Made by a program: the position numbers and the translations under genes
Shown here: positions 1-12,028 of the stretch, in pieces
How positions within the stretch are numbered: the first letter of the stretch is position 1
Layout of the letters: every line of letters begins with the position of its first letter
The notes under the pieces: generated by a model
What the model saw: only the letters and a program-made list of their open reading frames with translations
Database searches by the model: none
What the model was told of the DNA's origin: nothing
NCBI GenBank assembly: GCA_032622095.1
Contig: CP136061.1
Location: 54,819,762 to 54,883,761, forward strand
DNA length: 64,000 nucleotides
DNA from: Siphonodentalium dalli
Lineage: Eukaryota > Mollusca > Scaphopoda > Gadilida > Siphonodentaliidae
Direction: 5' to 3'

Positions 1-159
1 CTTGTCTTTCATTATAAGTAAAAGTACATCCATACATTGTTTTCTTGGCATGAAACGTTTAATAGATATTAACCACTTGAATGCGTCAACACATCGTTGC
101 TAATTGATATGACGGCAAATACGCAATAATATTATCGATAGTTTATTATATCTGAAGTA

Positions 160-292
160 AAATAGTGGACCGGACCGGAGAGTACCGGACTGGCGGCAAA
201 AAGCGGTCCGGTCCAGTGACGTCCGGACCGGACCGCGGTCCACCCCTGGACCATGGACCGGACCGGTCCAAAGCGGTCCGGTCCGCATCACT
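160..292. repeat. GC-rich CCGGACCGG cluster
   Basis: About 130 bp contain many overlapping GGACCGG/CCGGTCC words in both orientations, so the stretch can fold on itself. It stands out sharply from the AT-rich flanks. A 95-codon minus-strand frame across it reads as low-complexity RTGP/WTGP and is not believed to be coding. The family is not recognised. Confidence 0.6.
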
Positions 293-1146
293 AATTGATG
301 GGCATGATTTTGCAATTTTAATTTCCTAAGAGTGGATCTCAGGCCTGCTTTTATAATAAGCCTTGTTTGGGAACTATCAAGAGACATGGCAGGTGTGTAT
401 CGCTATATATATAGAGGTTATCACCACACATGGTAAGGATAGAGCTACTGTTTCCAAAAACCAGACATGCTACTATACTAGCAGGTTGGATGTACATGTA
501 CTGGCTACCTCCAGACACTGGGATGTAGTCATCACAATACAAGTACCGGTGTAATGGTGGTATTATGGCTAAAATTCTCATAAAACGTTAGCGACATCAA
601 TTTCATACCAAGTAATATAGTCAAAATTATGAAAATGTGGTATGTGAATAACAAATCACACACTTAAGCATAAACCAAGTTTGATCTTTTATTCAATCTT
701 AATGTAGATTTCCACTGTGTTGTTCAAGTAATACTTTCCCCACAACATGAGTTGGCATTTTATGTCACTTCGGTCGAGGTAGTTCAATATTTCTGCAACT
801 GGATAAAAACTAAAAATATAAAATAATAACTAAAAATTCCCTACCTATACCTACCCTAATTTTTTCACACCATTAGCGGAAACATACTATCTTTTTGTTT
901 TGGCCTAACCAATTTACAATGAAAAAACATATATTGGTAGGGAATGCGATACAAAATCTACCCAGTGCTGCAAAATACTATACAAATTTTTTAAATTAGA
1001 TCTACCCCTGATTAGGGTAGTCTGCACTATGAAGAGATGTCCTAGAATTCTATGAAGATTTGTAATAATTTCCAAATTGTTGATTTGAACCTGCCCTTCA
1101 TACTGGACTATTTACAGAGATAGAGGAATAGAAAATGTAATATTTC
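293..1146. other. Unassigned AT-rich sequence
   Basis: Short overlapping frames of 60-76 codons on both strands at 351-581 have no recognisable domain. Nothing else stands out. Confidence 0.4.
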
Positions 1147-1352
1147 CAAGCCTTGAAATAGGGTGTCTGTCATTTGCAGAATGAGGTCCCCAGAGGGTGA
1201 ATTTAGTGATGCTACCCCGCATACACCTCAGCAGAATGAGGTTCCCAGAGGGTGAATTTGGTGATGCTAGCCTGCTATGCGGGGTAGCATCACTAAATTC
1301 ACCCTCTGGGGACCTCATTCTGCAAATGACAGACACCCTATTTCAAGGCTTG
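1147..1352. mobile_element. Family A hAT-like MITE, copy A1 (short form)
   Basis: This defines the family: ends CAAGCCTTGAAATAG and its reverse complement, then a shared arm containing CAGAATGAGGTCCCCAGAGG, repeated inward so the whole unit folds back. Other copies of the family carry 8-bp target duplications, which with CA...TG ends is characteristic of the hAT superfamily. No duplication is visible at this copy. The second internal arm unit starts near 1231. Confidence 0.8.
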
Positions 1353-1472
1353 GTCCTGCTATTATTAGCTCAACTTTACTTTGTAAAGTTTGAGCTATTG
1401 CCATGGCTTTGTCGTCCGTCGTCTGTGTGTGCGTGTATGCGTGTGTGCGTGTGTACGGGCGGCGTCAACAAT
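1353..1472 (+). repeat. Leader of the satellite array with GTCCGTCGTC and GT-rich run
   Basis: A short inverted repeat (AACTTTAC..GTAAAGTT) is followed by GTCGTCCGTCGTCTG and a (GT)n-like stretch at 1423-1455. The same GTCCGTC plus tandem-unit architecture appears at 30480 and, more loosely, at 39340, so this is probably the head of a composite element whose body is the array that follows. Confidence 0.5.
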
Positions 1473-4400
1473 AGAGGCTACAGGACGTACCTTTGATCGG
1501 ATCATTATGAAATTTGTCATAGCTGTTGACATCAACATTTGTACCGGAATGATTCATTTTGGGGTCATACGGAAAAAAAAAACATGGCCGCCAGTGGCCA
1601 TCTTAGATTTCAAAATTCAATCCATTAGCACGGGCTACAGGCCGTACTGTTCATCTGATCGTCATGAAATTTGTTATGGATGTTAATATTGACATGTAGA
1701 TGGGAACGAGTAATTTTGAGGTCATTCGTCCAAAAAACATGGCCGCCAGCAGCCATCTTCGATTTTATTCTTTGCATGACTAAATCCTTTAGCACGGGCT
1801 ACAGGTCGTACCTTTAGTCAGATCATCATAAAATTTGTCATGGATGTTAACAATGACATGTAGATGGGAACAAGTCATTTTTGGGTTATTCGGGCAAAAA
1901 ACATGGCCGCCAGCAGCCATCTTGGATTTTACTCTTTGTATGACTAAATCCTTTAGCACGGGCTACAGGTCGTACCTTTAGTCTGATAATCATGAAATTT
2001 ATCATGGCTGTTGAAATTGGAATGTAGATGGGAACGAGTCATTTTGGGGTCATTCGGACAAAAAACATGGCCGCCAGTGGCCATCTTTGTTTTCAAAATT
2101 CAATCCATTAGCACGGGCCACAGGTCGCACTGTTCGTCTGATCATCATGAAATTTGTCATGGATGTTAATATTGACATGTAGATGGGAACGAGTAATTTT
2201 GGGGTCATTCGGCCCAAAAACATGGCCGCCAGCAGCCATCTTGGATTTTACTCTTTGTATGACTAAATTCTTTAGCACGGGCTACAGGTCGCACTGTTCG
2301 TCTGATCATCATGAAATTTGTCATGGATGTTAATATTGACATGTAGATTGGAACGAGTCATTTTGGGGTCAATCGGCCAAAAAACATGGCCGCCAGCAGC
2401 CGTCTTGGATTTTACTCTTTGCATGACTAAATCCTTTAGCACGGGCTACAGGTCCTACTTTTCGTCTGATCATCATAAAATTTGTCAAGAATGTTAATAA
2501 TCACATGTAGATGGGAACGAGTCATTTTGGGGTCATTCGGCCAAAAAACATGGCCGTCAGCAGCCATCTTGGATTTTACTCTTTGTATGACTAAATCCTT
2601 TAGCACGGGCTACAGGTCGTACCTTTAGTCTGATCATTATAAAATTTGTCTTGGCTGTTGATATTGGAATGTAGATGGGAACGAGTCGTTTTGGGGTCAT
2701 TCGGACAAAAAACATGGCCGCCAGTGGCCATCTTGGATTTCAAAATTTAATCCATTAGCACGGGCCACAGGTCGTACTGATTGTCTGATCATCATGAAAT
2801 TTGTCATGGATGATAATATTTACATGTAGATGGGAACGAGTAATTTTGGGGTCATTCGGCCAAAAAACATGGCCACCAGCAGCCATCTTAGATTTTACTC
2901 TTTGTATGACTAAATTCTTTATCACGGGCTGCAGGTCGTACCTTTAGTCTGATCATCATAAAATTGGTCATGGATGTTAACAATGACATGTAGATGGGAA
3001 CGAGTAATTTTGGGGTCAATCGGCCAAAAAACATGGTCGCCAGCAGCCATCTTGGATTTTACTCTTTGTATGACTAAATCCTTTAGCACGGGCTACAGGT
3101 TGTATCTTTAGTCTGATCATCATAAAAAAATTCATGAATGTTAATAATGACATGTAGATGGGAACGAGTCATTTTGGGGTCATTCGGCCAAAAAAGATGG
3201 CCACCAGCAGCCATCTTGGATTTTACTCTTTGTATGACTAAATCCTTTAGCACGGGCTACAGGTCGTACCTTTAGTCTGATCATCATAAAAATTTTCATG
3301 GCTGTTGAAATTGGAATGTAAATGGGAACGAGTCATTTTGGGGTCATTCGGACAAAAAACATGGCCACCAGCGGCCATCTTGGATTTCAAAATTTAATCC
3401 ATTAGCACGGGCCACAGGTCGTACTATTCGTCTGATCATCATGAAATTTGTCCTGGATGTTAATGTTGATATGTAGATGGGAACGAGTCATTTTGGGGTC
3501 AATCGGCCAAAAAACATGGCCGCCAGCAGCCGTCTTGGATTTTACTCTTTGCATGACTAAATCCTTTAGCACGGGCTACAGGTCCTACTTTTAGTCTGAT
3601 CATCATAAAATTTGTCATGGCTGTTGATATTGGAATGTAGATGGGAACGAGTCATTTTGGGGTCATTCGGCCAAAAAACATGGCCACCAGCAGCCATCTT
3701 AGATTTTACTCTTTGTATGACTAAATTCTTTATCACGGGCTGCAGGTCGTACCTTTAGTCTGATCATCATAAAATTTATCATGGATGTTAACAATGACAT
3801 GTAGATGGGAACGAGTAATTTTGGGGTCAATCGGCCAAAAAACATGGTCGCCAGCAGCCATCTTGGATTTTACTCTTTGTATGACTAAATCCTTTAGCAC
3901 GGGCTACAGGTTGTATCTTTAGTCTGATCATCATAAAAAATTTCATGAATGTTAATAATGACATTTAGATGGGAACGAGTCATTTTGGGGTCATTCGGCC
4001 AAAAAAGATGGCCGCCAGCAGCCATCTTGGATTTTACTCTTTGTATGACTAAATCCTTTAGCACGGGCTGCAGGTCGTACCTTTAGTCTGATCATCATAA
4101 AATTTATCATGGATGTTAACAATGACATGTAGATGGGAACGAGTAATTTTGGGGTCAATCGGCCAAAAAACATGGTCGCCAGCAGCCATCTTGGATTTTA
4201 CTCTTTGTATGACTAAATCCTTTAGCACGGGCTACAGGTTGTATCTTTAGTCTGATCATCATAAAAAATTTCATGAATGTTAATAATGACATTTAGATGG
4301 GAACGAGTCATTTTGGGGTCATTCGGCCAAAAAAGATGGCCGCCAGCAGCCATCTTGGATTTTACTCTTTGTATGACTAAATCCTTTAGCACGGGCTACA

Positions 4401-5360
4401 GGTCGTACCTTTAGTCTGATCATCATAAAATTTTTCATGGCTGTTAAAATTGGAATGTAAATGGGAACGAGTCATTTTGGGGTCATTCGGACAAAAAACA
4501 TGGCCGCCAGCGGCCATCTTGGATTTCAAAATTTAATCCATTAGCACGGGCCACAGGTCGTACTATTCGTCTGATCATCATGAAATTTGTCCTGGATGTT
4601 AATGTTGAAATGTAGATGGGAACGAGTAATTTTGGGGTCAATCGGCCAAAAAACATGGCCACCAGCAGCCATCTTGGATTTTACTCTTTGTATGACTATA
4701 TCCTTTAGCATGGGCTACAGGTCATACCTTTAGTCTGATCATCATAAAATTTGTCATGCATGTTAACAATGACATGTAGATGGGAACGAGTCATTTTGGG
4801 GTCATTCGGCCGAAAAACATGGCCGCCAGCGGCCATCTTTGATTTCAAAATTCAATTCATTAGCACGGGCTACAGGTCGTACTGTTCGTCTGATCATCAT
4901 GAAATTTGTCATGGATGTTAATATTGACATGTAGATGAGTCAGTTTGGAGTCATTCGGAAAAAAAACATGGCCGCCAGCGGCCATCTTGGATTTCAAAAT
5001 TCAATCCATTAGCACGGGCTACAGGTCATACTGTTCATCTGATCATCATGACATTTGTCGTGGGTGTTAATATTGACTTGTAGATGGGAACAAGTCATTT
5101 TGGGGTCATTCGGCCAAAAAACATGGCAGCCATCTTAGATTTTACTCTTGTATGACTAATCCTTTAGCACGGGCTACAGGTCGTAGTAAGTTAGGGTTGA
5201 CATGTCTGGGTCTTACCTTTAGTCTGATCATCATAAAATTTGTCATGGCTGTTGAAATTGACATGTACGTAGATGGGAACGAGTCATTTTGGGGTTATTC
5301 GGCAATAAAACATGGCTGCCAGCGGTCATTTTGGATTCTACTCTTTGCATGACTTTGCAT
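1473..5360 (+). repeat. 164/155-bp satellite array, about 24 units with higher-order structure
   Basis: Anchored on the word AGCACGGGC (with variants), units begin at 1627, 1791, 1955, 2110, 2274, 2438, 2602, 2757 and so on to 5166. Most steps are 164 bp and every third or fourth is 155 bp. The two unit types differ where the 164-bp type reads TTTTACTCTTTGTATGACTA and the 155-bp type reads TTTCAAAATTCAATCCAT. Shared words are ATGGCCGCCAGCAGCCATCT, GATGGGAACGAG and TTTTGGGGTCATTCGG. A 647-bp four-unit higher-order repeat is seen at 2110, 2757 and 3404, and a nearly identical 328-bp pair at about 3736-4063 and 4064-4391. Short open frames across units are shadows of the repeat. Confidence 0.93.
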
Positions 5361-5717
5361 GACTATCAAATGTTTTTGAATTGTTGGAAAACATAACCGC
5401 CATCAACCATCTTAGATTTTACTTTTATATACATGTAATATATATATCTTTTCATGTTGATAAACTAGTATTAGACATTCAACTTTCCACATTCCTAATC
5501 ACTCCATCGACAGTAACACATTAAATTATTCCCTTTCCAAGTTGAGCTACAGTGTCATTGACACTTTCATTGTTTGAATTTGCACTCAGTTTTCATTTCC
5601 AGATGATAACTTTTAGTAAGTCTGAACAGAATGGAATGAAATTTGGTATGTGAGTTTACTAGCCCAAAATTCAGGTCAAGTTCAATTTTGTGTTCCACCA
5701 TGGCAATATTCATCAGA
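5361..5717. other. Unassigned sequence after the array
   Basis: A degraded trailing unit may extend to about 5430 (a CCATCTTAGATTTTACTT word). The rest is AT-rich with no recognised feature. Confidence 0.35.
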
Positions 5718-5725
5718 GTTATGGC

Positions 5726-5876
5726 CAAGCCTTGAAATAGTGAGCCTGTCATTTGCAGAATGAGGTCCCCAGAGGGTGAATTTAGTGATGCTATCCCGCA
5801 CAGCAGGCTAGCATCACTAAATTAACCCTCTGGGAACCTCATTCTGCAAATGACAGGCTCACTATTTCAAGGCTTG
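5726..5876. mobile_element. Family A hAT-like MITE, copy A2, with perfect 8-bp duplication
   Basis: A compact 151-bp fold-back flanked by GTTATGGC at 5718-5725 and 5877-5884. The exact 8-bp duplication is one of the two best supports for a hAT assignment. Confidence 0.9.
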
Positions 5877-6107
5877 GTTATGGCCCTTTGTTGGGATCAG
5901 CACAGGCTTAGTTTCTGCACATTATCGATGTTCTTGTAAGGATTTAGGGATGTTTTGATGATAAAAGCAGATGTCTTTTAGAGAAACACCCTATAAACTT
6001 CCATTCATTCATTTGTGGCCTGTTTGTTTAACTTGTTAATGTAACTTACGGCAAATGAATAAATGGGAATTTAGTAATCTATCAGCTGGTATTCAGTCAT
6101 CAAAGGG

Positions 6108-6367
6108 TTAACCCTTCCGTGACTGGAGCTTCCTGAAATCTTGCGAGAACCCTGTGCCAATGCATTCTCTTATATATGTGTCTCCCATAGGGAGCCTCGC
6201 ATATATAAGAGAATGCATTTGCCTAACAATATTTACCTTGACATTGTAAGCCAGTGCAATCTCTTATATATGCGAGGCTCTCTATGTGAGACTCGCATAT
6301 ATAAGAGAATGCACTGAACAGGATCTTTAAATCAGCACCAGCGCAGCTCCCGTCATGAAAGGGTTTA
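6108..6367. mobile_element. Family C piggyBac-like MITE, copy C1
   Basis: This defines family C: TTAA, then CCCTTTCATGAC.GGAGCT, then two palindromic cores of about 65 bp (TGCATTCTCTTATATATGCG and its complement) joined by a linker reading ACAATATTTACCTTGAC, and an opposite end GGTGCAGCATTAAAGATCC...AGCTCCCGTCATGAAAGGG then TTAA. The TTAA flank and CCCTTT start are typical of piggyBac-like elements. Here the left flank is TTAA and the right has drifted to TTTA. Confidence 0.82.
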
Positions 6368-6890
6368 TTGGCATAACTAGGCTCTCTCTTCACAAAGATA
6401 ATAACTATCACAGAATCCCAGGCACAGCTAAGTCGGATTAATCGGAGGTACTTTCATGACACATGATATGTGGATCAGAGCGTTCCCAATACCCATATTA
6501 AATCCTCTGGGAAGATACCGCTCATATCAGCAGGCCGATGTCATGTACTTGATGCTGATCGGGTCTGTAAATATTGCGCAATGCAAATATAAATAGGTTT
6601 ATTATATGACTATCTTTGATCAACCTCTTATACCACTATTGTGTAACGATAATTTCCTGACAATCGGATCAGCTACAGTTTGATCGGATGTCATAGCACC
6701 AGCCTCTATCATAGGAATTGGGAATGCGCTTAAAACAGATGTTTCCAGTTATGGCCTCATTTACGTTTTTTTTTCTAATCTATCGGCTTCTTACATGGGT
6801 TTATGTCATTTAAATGCTATTTTGGTTTGATATGTGTCATATAATAAACCTGTTATCACTACAGTGAATTTATCTCTTTGTTGCATCATG
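6368..6890. other. Unassigned sequence
   Basis: AT-rich, with a T run near 6768. No feature recognised. Confidence 0.35.
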
Positions 6891-6892
6891 TA

Positions 6893-7104
6893 CAGTAATG
6901 CTCTAAATAATCGACTCCTTAACCACAGCAGAATTATGGGTAATTTTCCAGGATTTAGTCGAAATATGGCTTGTTGCCATTCATCTGAAAGCTCTCGCTG
7001 AGAGTTTTCAGATGAATGGCAACAAGCCATATTTCCGACTGAATCCTGAAAAATTATCCATAATTCTGCTGTGGTTAAGGAGTCGATTATTTAGAGCATA
7101 ACTG
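6893..7104. mobile_element. Family B Tc1/mariner-like hairpin MITE, copy B1
   Basis: This defines family B: ends CAGTAATGCTCTAAATAATC, two long nearly perfect complementary arms containing ACCACAGCAGAATTATGGGT and ATGGCTTGTTGCCATTCATC, and a loop around GAAAGCTCTC/GAGAGCTTTC. TA dinucleotides sit outside both ends (6891-6892 and 7105-7106). CAGT starts and TA duplications fit Tc1/mariner. Confidence 0.88.
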
Positions 7105-7106
7105 TA

Positions 7107-8391
7107 TGGTTGCAGAGATCAGATAACTTGGAAACTTATTGGCGGCTCATTTTATCCAGCATTGTGATGTCTTCAACTCAACGTGATACTTCAACCAGAT
7201 CAATTCACTGTAGTGATAATATGTATATTATTGAGTGACCTATAGGTCCTATGAGCTGGGTGTAAATTGTAATTGTATTTACCATTTATTCTAATGAACA
7301 CATATATAATTACACTATAATAAATAATAAATATAATTACACCACAACCCGTAGACTTCATGATTATTAATCACGTTGGATTTGGCAGTGTGGCAGAAAG
7401 AATCTATTTTGCTCTAATTTGTATTATGAGTTGAGAGATTATAACCACTAAAACTAGCCTAATTCGAAGATTCCGTTGAATTCGAATAAATAATTGGAAG
7501 TGATACAAAAAATCCTAATTCTTAATTTATTTAAGAATATAAATATAAGTATTAAGTGGCGGATTCAACGTGGTCATGGGTTTTGACCCTGATAAAATAA
7601 AAAATCAGCAAACTCCAAAGGATAAATTGATAAACTTTGAGGCAGGCCTGAGCATTTTCTCTCATTCTTCTGTAAAGACTATAGTGGTTACATACCTGCC
7701 TGCAGGTCTCCCAGGCAGTCTGCCTAGCTATGAGAATAAGACTGGTATAAAAAAAATACCCATAATTTCCATGAATTGAATTTCATGATTTGTGTGTGAA
7801 TTAATAAGGACCAAACTGCCCTCCGTGATAATTTCTAATTAAGGCATCAAAATACATCAGATTCGCTCTCAGGGCATTGAATTTTCAAATTTTCCTGGGT
7901 CAGGTCAACTGGACCCCCATCAATATTCAGTCGTGCATTCATTTGTGTTAAAAAATATGGACTTTTTGTGTACAAGACACAAAAACAGGATCCATTTATG
8001 ATTCCCCATGTTTTTCTTGATTACTCATAATTGAATTGATCAAAGCAAGCAATTGTACTTCTATGTTAATGTTCATTTAATCGGCTGTCAATTGCCATCA
8101 ATTCCCCTATGTTTATGTAACTGGCTGTCAATTGTTATTTGATAATCCTATACCATGAGGATGTCTATGTGCTCGAGGATCAGTCACAGATAGCTTCTCA
8201 CTGACCCTCGCCCAGTATAAACCACCTGGACTATATAGAAACCCAGTTGGGGAATATGAGTCCTGGGATTCATGTAGTTTGCTAACTTTTTCCTCGCAGT
8301 CAAAATCCTATGACCTTGTTGAAACTATCTTTGATTTCTTACATAAACCATGCTTCCCGTTCTACGTTTAGAGCCAAGTACTTTAGAAATC
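7107..8391. other. Unassigned AT-rich sequence
   Basis: Contains an ATAATAAATAATAAATATAA-type stretch near 7315 and an open frame of 69 codons at 7570-7779 with no domain. No element of the named families is present. Confidence 0.35.
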
Positions 8392-9307
8392 ACTTCATTA
8401 CTGGAGCTGTTCTGGCGCAGAATTAAAGATCCTGTGCCTGTGCATTCTCTTATATATGTGAGTCTCCCACATGGAGCCTCGCCTATATAAGAGAACGCAC
8501 TGGCTTACAAGGTCAAGGTAAATATTGTTAGGCCAATGTATTCTCTTATATATGATATATATATATATCTACCGACATAGTGCGACCATCGGTCATCCTA
8601 TTGCTTAAAAATATACAACTTTCATCATTAGCTCGACCGAAATCAGTCACGCTAAGTAAAGCCCATTGGAAAAGTGTGACGGGTACATGTTATGCTGTTT
8701 GTTGAGGAACGGGTCATAAAGCTTACCTTTTTATGACTTTACTTTAGCCTTGTTTAAATTAACCGATGAGATTACACCATGTAATCTTATGGGGGGGGGG
8801 GGGATAATTCCCCCACTTAGCGAGACCGGTGGAAAATCTTTAAAAAACTGGGATATATTACTTAACAAAATGACATGTGTGTATTGATTTCAGGTACACA
8901 CATATCCATGTGCTTATTTTGTAATTGAATAGTTTGTACTCATTATCTGGACTATATTTGTTTTTTATGTATATTTTTAAGCAATAGGATGACCGATGGT
9001 CGCACTATGTCGCTAGATATAGATAAAAATTAGCGTGACCAGGTAAGATATGTATATCTTGTAAACAGAAAAAATTAGAATGGCATGCCCCTTGAAATGT
9101 CGTTTAAGTCCATAAAATATATTTGAACACTATGCCCAGAACATAACATATTAATAATACAGAGTAATTATGATGAGGTCGATGTAAGTGGTGGATGTTA
9201 TGTTGCGCTAACTGGTCACCCTATTTTTGTAAAAAATAGTTAAGAGATGACATTGGCATAGGGTTTTCGTAAAAAAATTCAGGAAGCTCCACTCACGAAA
9301 GGGTTAT
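8392..9307. mobile_element. Family C copy C2, interrupted by a ~670-bp insertion
   Basis: The left end and first core are present to about 8560. The right end (GCATAGGGTTTTCG..., AGGAAGCTCC, GAAAGGG) resumes at about 9235. The core is broken inside its palindrome, so the inserted DNA is younger. The TTAA flanks are degraded. Confidence 0.65.
8574..9012. mobile_element. 439-bp inverted-repeat element nested in C2
   Basis: Arms of about 44 bp at 8574-8616 and 8969-9012 are near-identical in inverted orientation, beginning CGACATAGTGCGACCATCGG. The symmetry continues a few bases outward into AT-rich DNA. Inside and beside it, TTAGCG.GACC.GGT words recur in both orientations (near 8634, 8650, 8817, 9038, 9202). 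A G10 or longer run lies at about 8792. No transposase frame. Superfamily unknown. Confidence 0.7.
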
Positions 9308-11160
9308 ATTCCTTCAATCGCAATCAGTTGCCTCCACAGATTGATCCCTTACGTCTATCACATTAGCACAAATCCGAGGTCAATGGCCATTATTAGACAA
9401 ATTTCATCTACAGGGGGCGCTTTTCAGTTTATGCTGATTTCTCGGGAGCTTATTTCGGACATTCATTAATTGCAATTATGATAAACCAGTGCTCTTAGCA
9501 GCATGGATTGTATTATTATGGGTCGTGAATTTCCCTGGAGATGCATGGAAACGAAGTGGTCAGTGAACATACTTTGGCCTGATTCATTGAACCATCTCCC
9601 AGAGGCGTCCCGCACTAAGTAGTGTAGTACTTATTAGGTTACATGATAATCACTCAGCCGTTAATTCAATCACTGCCTCTCTTTACGTTTTTATTTCATC
9701 ATGGGGAATTGTAACCCTTGTTCTTACTGAATAGATTCTCCAATCTGATATTAAATTACATAGTTATATGGTCTAACAATTATTAGGAAGGCTTTTTTTA
9801 ACTGAAACACAGAATTCCCATTGGAAAGTGTTCAGGTATTAGCCAGGTTTAGCTCCACATTTGTGTAACTTGTAACATGTTGTAACAGTTCCAAAATTAG
9901 ACTCGTTTAAGAAAACGTACATTGGTAGAAGGTTATTCCCAACCCTTCAGAAACAGAAACAGATAATTTAATTTATATATCATGTATACACTTTCATCAC
10001 TACCGCAAACAAAAAGCACCATATACCAGGCCTTTCCATTAGTCTAATTTGGGGACACCGATCAAACCTGCCGGACCATGGTTCGGGCAGGTTTGGGAAA
10101 ATTTGAGATTTCAAGACCACGATACGCCATTTCCTGGCTTCTCAGTATCTATTTCAACCTAATTAATTGTATTGAAGATTTTATACTGTAATCTTTCATT
10201 TCTAGTCCATTTCAGAGCAATATACAAGGTCACATCCAGAAAATTGTTTCATACAGTACCATTTACAGAATTGGATATCAAACTCATCATCCCAAAACAC
10301 TTTTTGACTTTATTCTTGTGCATAATTCTAATATATTATTAAGTCAATTATTTAATAAATATAATTTTAGTATCTAATTCTTGTTGTTGAATGTGTTCAA
10401 AATTATGTGAACTTAAGTGCTAACTTATGTATATTGTGACAGCGGCAATGTTTGTAAAGAAGGATGTTATGGGCGCAGTTTGACTGTCTTCCTCTTTTCG
10501 TTTGCGTCTGGAAGAGTATGTACCGCTCGTTTTATTGTGAGACTTGCCACTTGTTCGAGGCCTCCCTCGCGAACTCATGATTATTTTCAATATTTTGATT
10601 CTAAAATCATCGCTAACCAAGCTGAAACATTCGTATCTTTCCCAGACAGAAGAGTGTGATAATTTCAAAGGGGGGTAATTCACTATTAAATTAGAACTCG
10701 CATTCCGCGTTTTACAATGTTCCGATTTTGATTTCCATTTCCGTTTCGTTTCCGATCGAAAAAAAAAAATGTGTTTAGTCTGTCAAAAACATTGATAAAA
10801 CAATAAAACAAACTCTTATTTTGGGGACTTTGTCGTAATTTGGGGACACCGGTAACCGGCTTGAATTTGGGGGAATGATAAGGCCTGCATATACACCAAT
10901 GGCTACACAAGGCCGTATCTGGAAATAACAGACAGACGAGTCATTCGTCTTTTTCTGCCATAAGCCGGACACCAGAGTAGCGATCACAAAGAAGTTCAAC
11001 TAAAAAGACACTATTCGTTCACAACGCCACTGATAATGGTGTGAATCTTTAGTTCGGCAATACGTCAGATGTCTTCTTCTGTGTTAAGTCAATAAAGAGC
11101 GTTCCGCCACAGTGTGTTACATTGCCACCTGCCTCACTTGACCATCCATGGTGATCTGCC
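9308..11160. other. Mostly unassigned sequence
   Basis: The word TTTGGGGACACCG occurs at about 10043 and again near 10839, possibly marking a dispersed repeat. A coding-like remnant at 10420-10578 on the minus strand is listed separately. No other element recognised. Confidence 0.35.
10420..10578 (-). other. Coding-like 52-codon minus-strand frame with basic AT-hook-like start
   Basis: From an internal ATG the frame reads MSSRGRPRTSGKSHNKTSG, then a basic cluster (SSRRKRKEED) and APITSFF, before reaching a stop. An RGRPR core resembles an AT-hook. The basic-then-ITSFF pattern resembles PCNA-interacting tails and the N-termini of some transposon proteins, but the usual glutamine is out of register. 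No splice donor is clear. It may be a first exon, a transposon remnant or chance. Confidence 0.2.
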
Positions 11161-11162
11161 TA

Positions 11163-11343
11163 CAGTAATGCTCTAATTAATCGACTCCTTAACCACAGCA
11201 GAATTATGGGTAACTTTTCAGGATTTAGTCGGAAATATGGCTTGTTGCCGATGAATGGCAACAAGCCATATTTCCGACTAAATCCTGAAAAGTTACCCAT
11301 AATTGTTCTGTGGTTAAGGAGTCGATTAATTAGAGCATTACTG
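11163..11343. mobile_element. Family B hairpin MITE, copy B2
   Basis: TA flanks at both ends. Shorter loop than B1, since the GAAAGCTCTC loop is missing and the arms meet at GTTGCC/GGCAAC. Confidence 0.88.
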
Positions 11344-11594
11344 TACATGTACACAGTCAAACTGTTTAGACATTTTGTGCCCAACATGCAGCATATGAAA
11401 CTTGTAGAAATAGTAATAATCCAATCCTCTAATAGCATAATAAGCGACCAACACTATAGTGTGACACTGTGTGTTATTTTCTTGGGCAGGAAAAGATATT
11501 TTATTGAACCCTATATAGTAAGCATATCGGTGTTCGAAGCGTGTCGTCCCCACCGACTGTTCCTACATGTTGGGCCAATTTCTATAAACAAGTA

Positions 11595-11809
11595 CAGTAA
11601 TGCTCTAATTAATCGACTCTTTAACCACAGCAGAATTATGGGTAACTTTTCAGGATTTAGTCGGGAAACATGGCTTGTTGCCATTCATCAGAAAGCTCTC
11701 CCCGAGAGCTTTCTGATGAATGGCAACAAGCCATATTTCCCGACTAAATCCTGAAAAGTTACCCATAATTCTGCTGTGGTTAAGGAGTCGATTAATTAGA
11801 GCATTACTG
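11595..11809. mobile_element. Family B hairpin MITE, copy B3
   Basis: Full-length hairpin with TA at both flanks, arms nearly perfectly complementary, 219 bp upstream of the first synaptotagmin exon. Its arms, together with those of B2, create a spurious long open frame. Confidence 0.9.
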
Positions 11810-12020
11810 TAGGTTTGACACTGTGAAATCATGAGACTTTTCCCATCGAGTACATCTTCATAGCAATACCCTATAGTAATATAACACATGTTACAGAAAT
11901 GCAAGTTCTAACAGATGGATAGAGTTAATGTGATATTTATGAATATATACCCTTGTTGATCTTGACAACAATTTCTTTAAAATTGAATTTGAATTACATG
12001 TACTTATATATATTTGATGT

Positions 12021-12028
12021 GCTTTCAG
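12021..12028 (+). promoter_or_regulatory. 3' splice site of the upstream intron
   Basis: GCTTTCAG directly precedes the GKLGE codons. The pyrimidine tract is short and interrupted by TATATA and GATG, so it is a weak-looking acceptor. Confidence 0.7.

Noticed and set aside
1473-5360. CRISPR-like array
   Set aside because: Units of 155-164 bp repeat along their whole length with no unique spacers, in a eukaryotic setting.
11206-11754. 182-codon plus-strand frame
   Set aside because: It is built from parts of two family B hairpins and the DNA between them. The same peptide words (MGNFSGFSRK, RLNPEKLPII) recur at every family B copy on either strand.
1-12000. Synaptotagmin C2A or transmembrane exons
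   Set aside because: I looked by eye for DPFVK/DPYVK, NPHWNE-like and SDPY-type codons upstream of 12029 and found none. They are probably beyond the window, but a short exon could have been missed.
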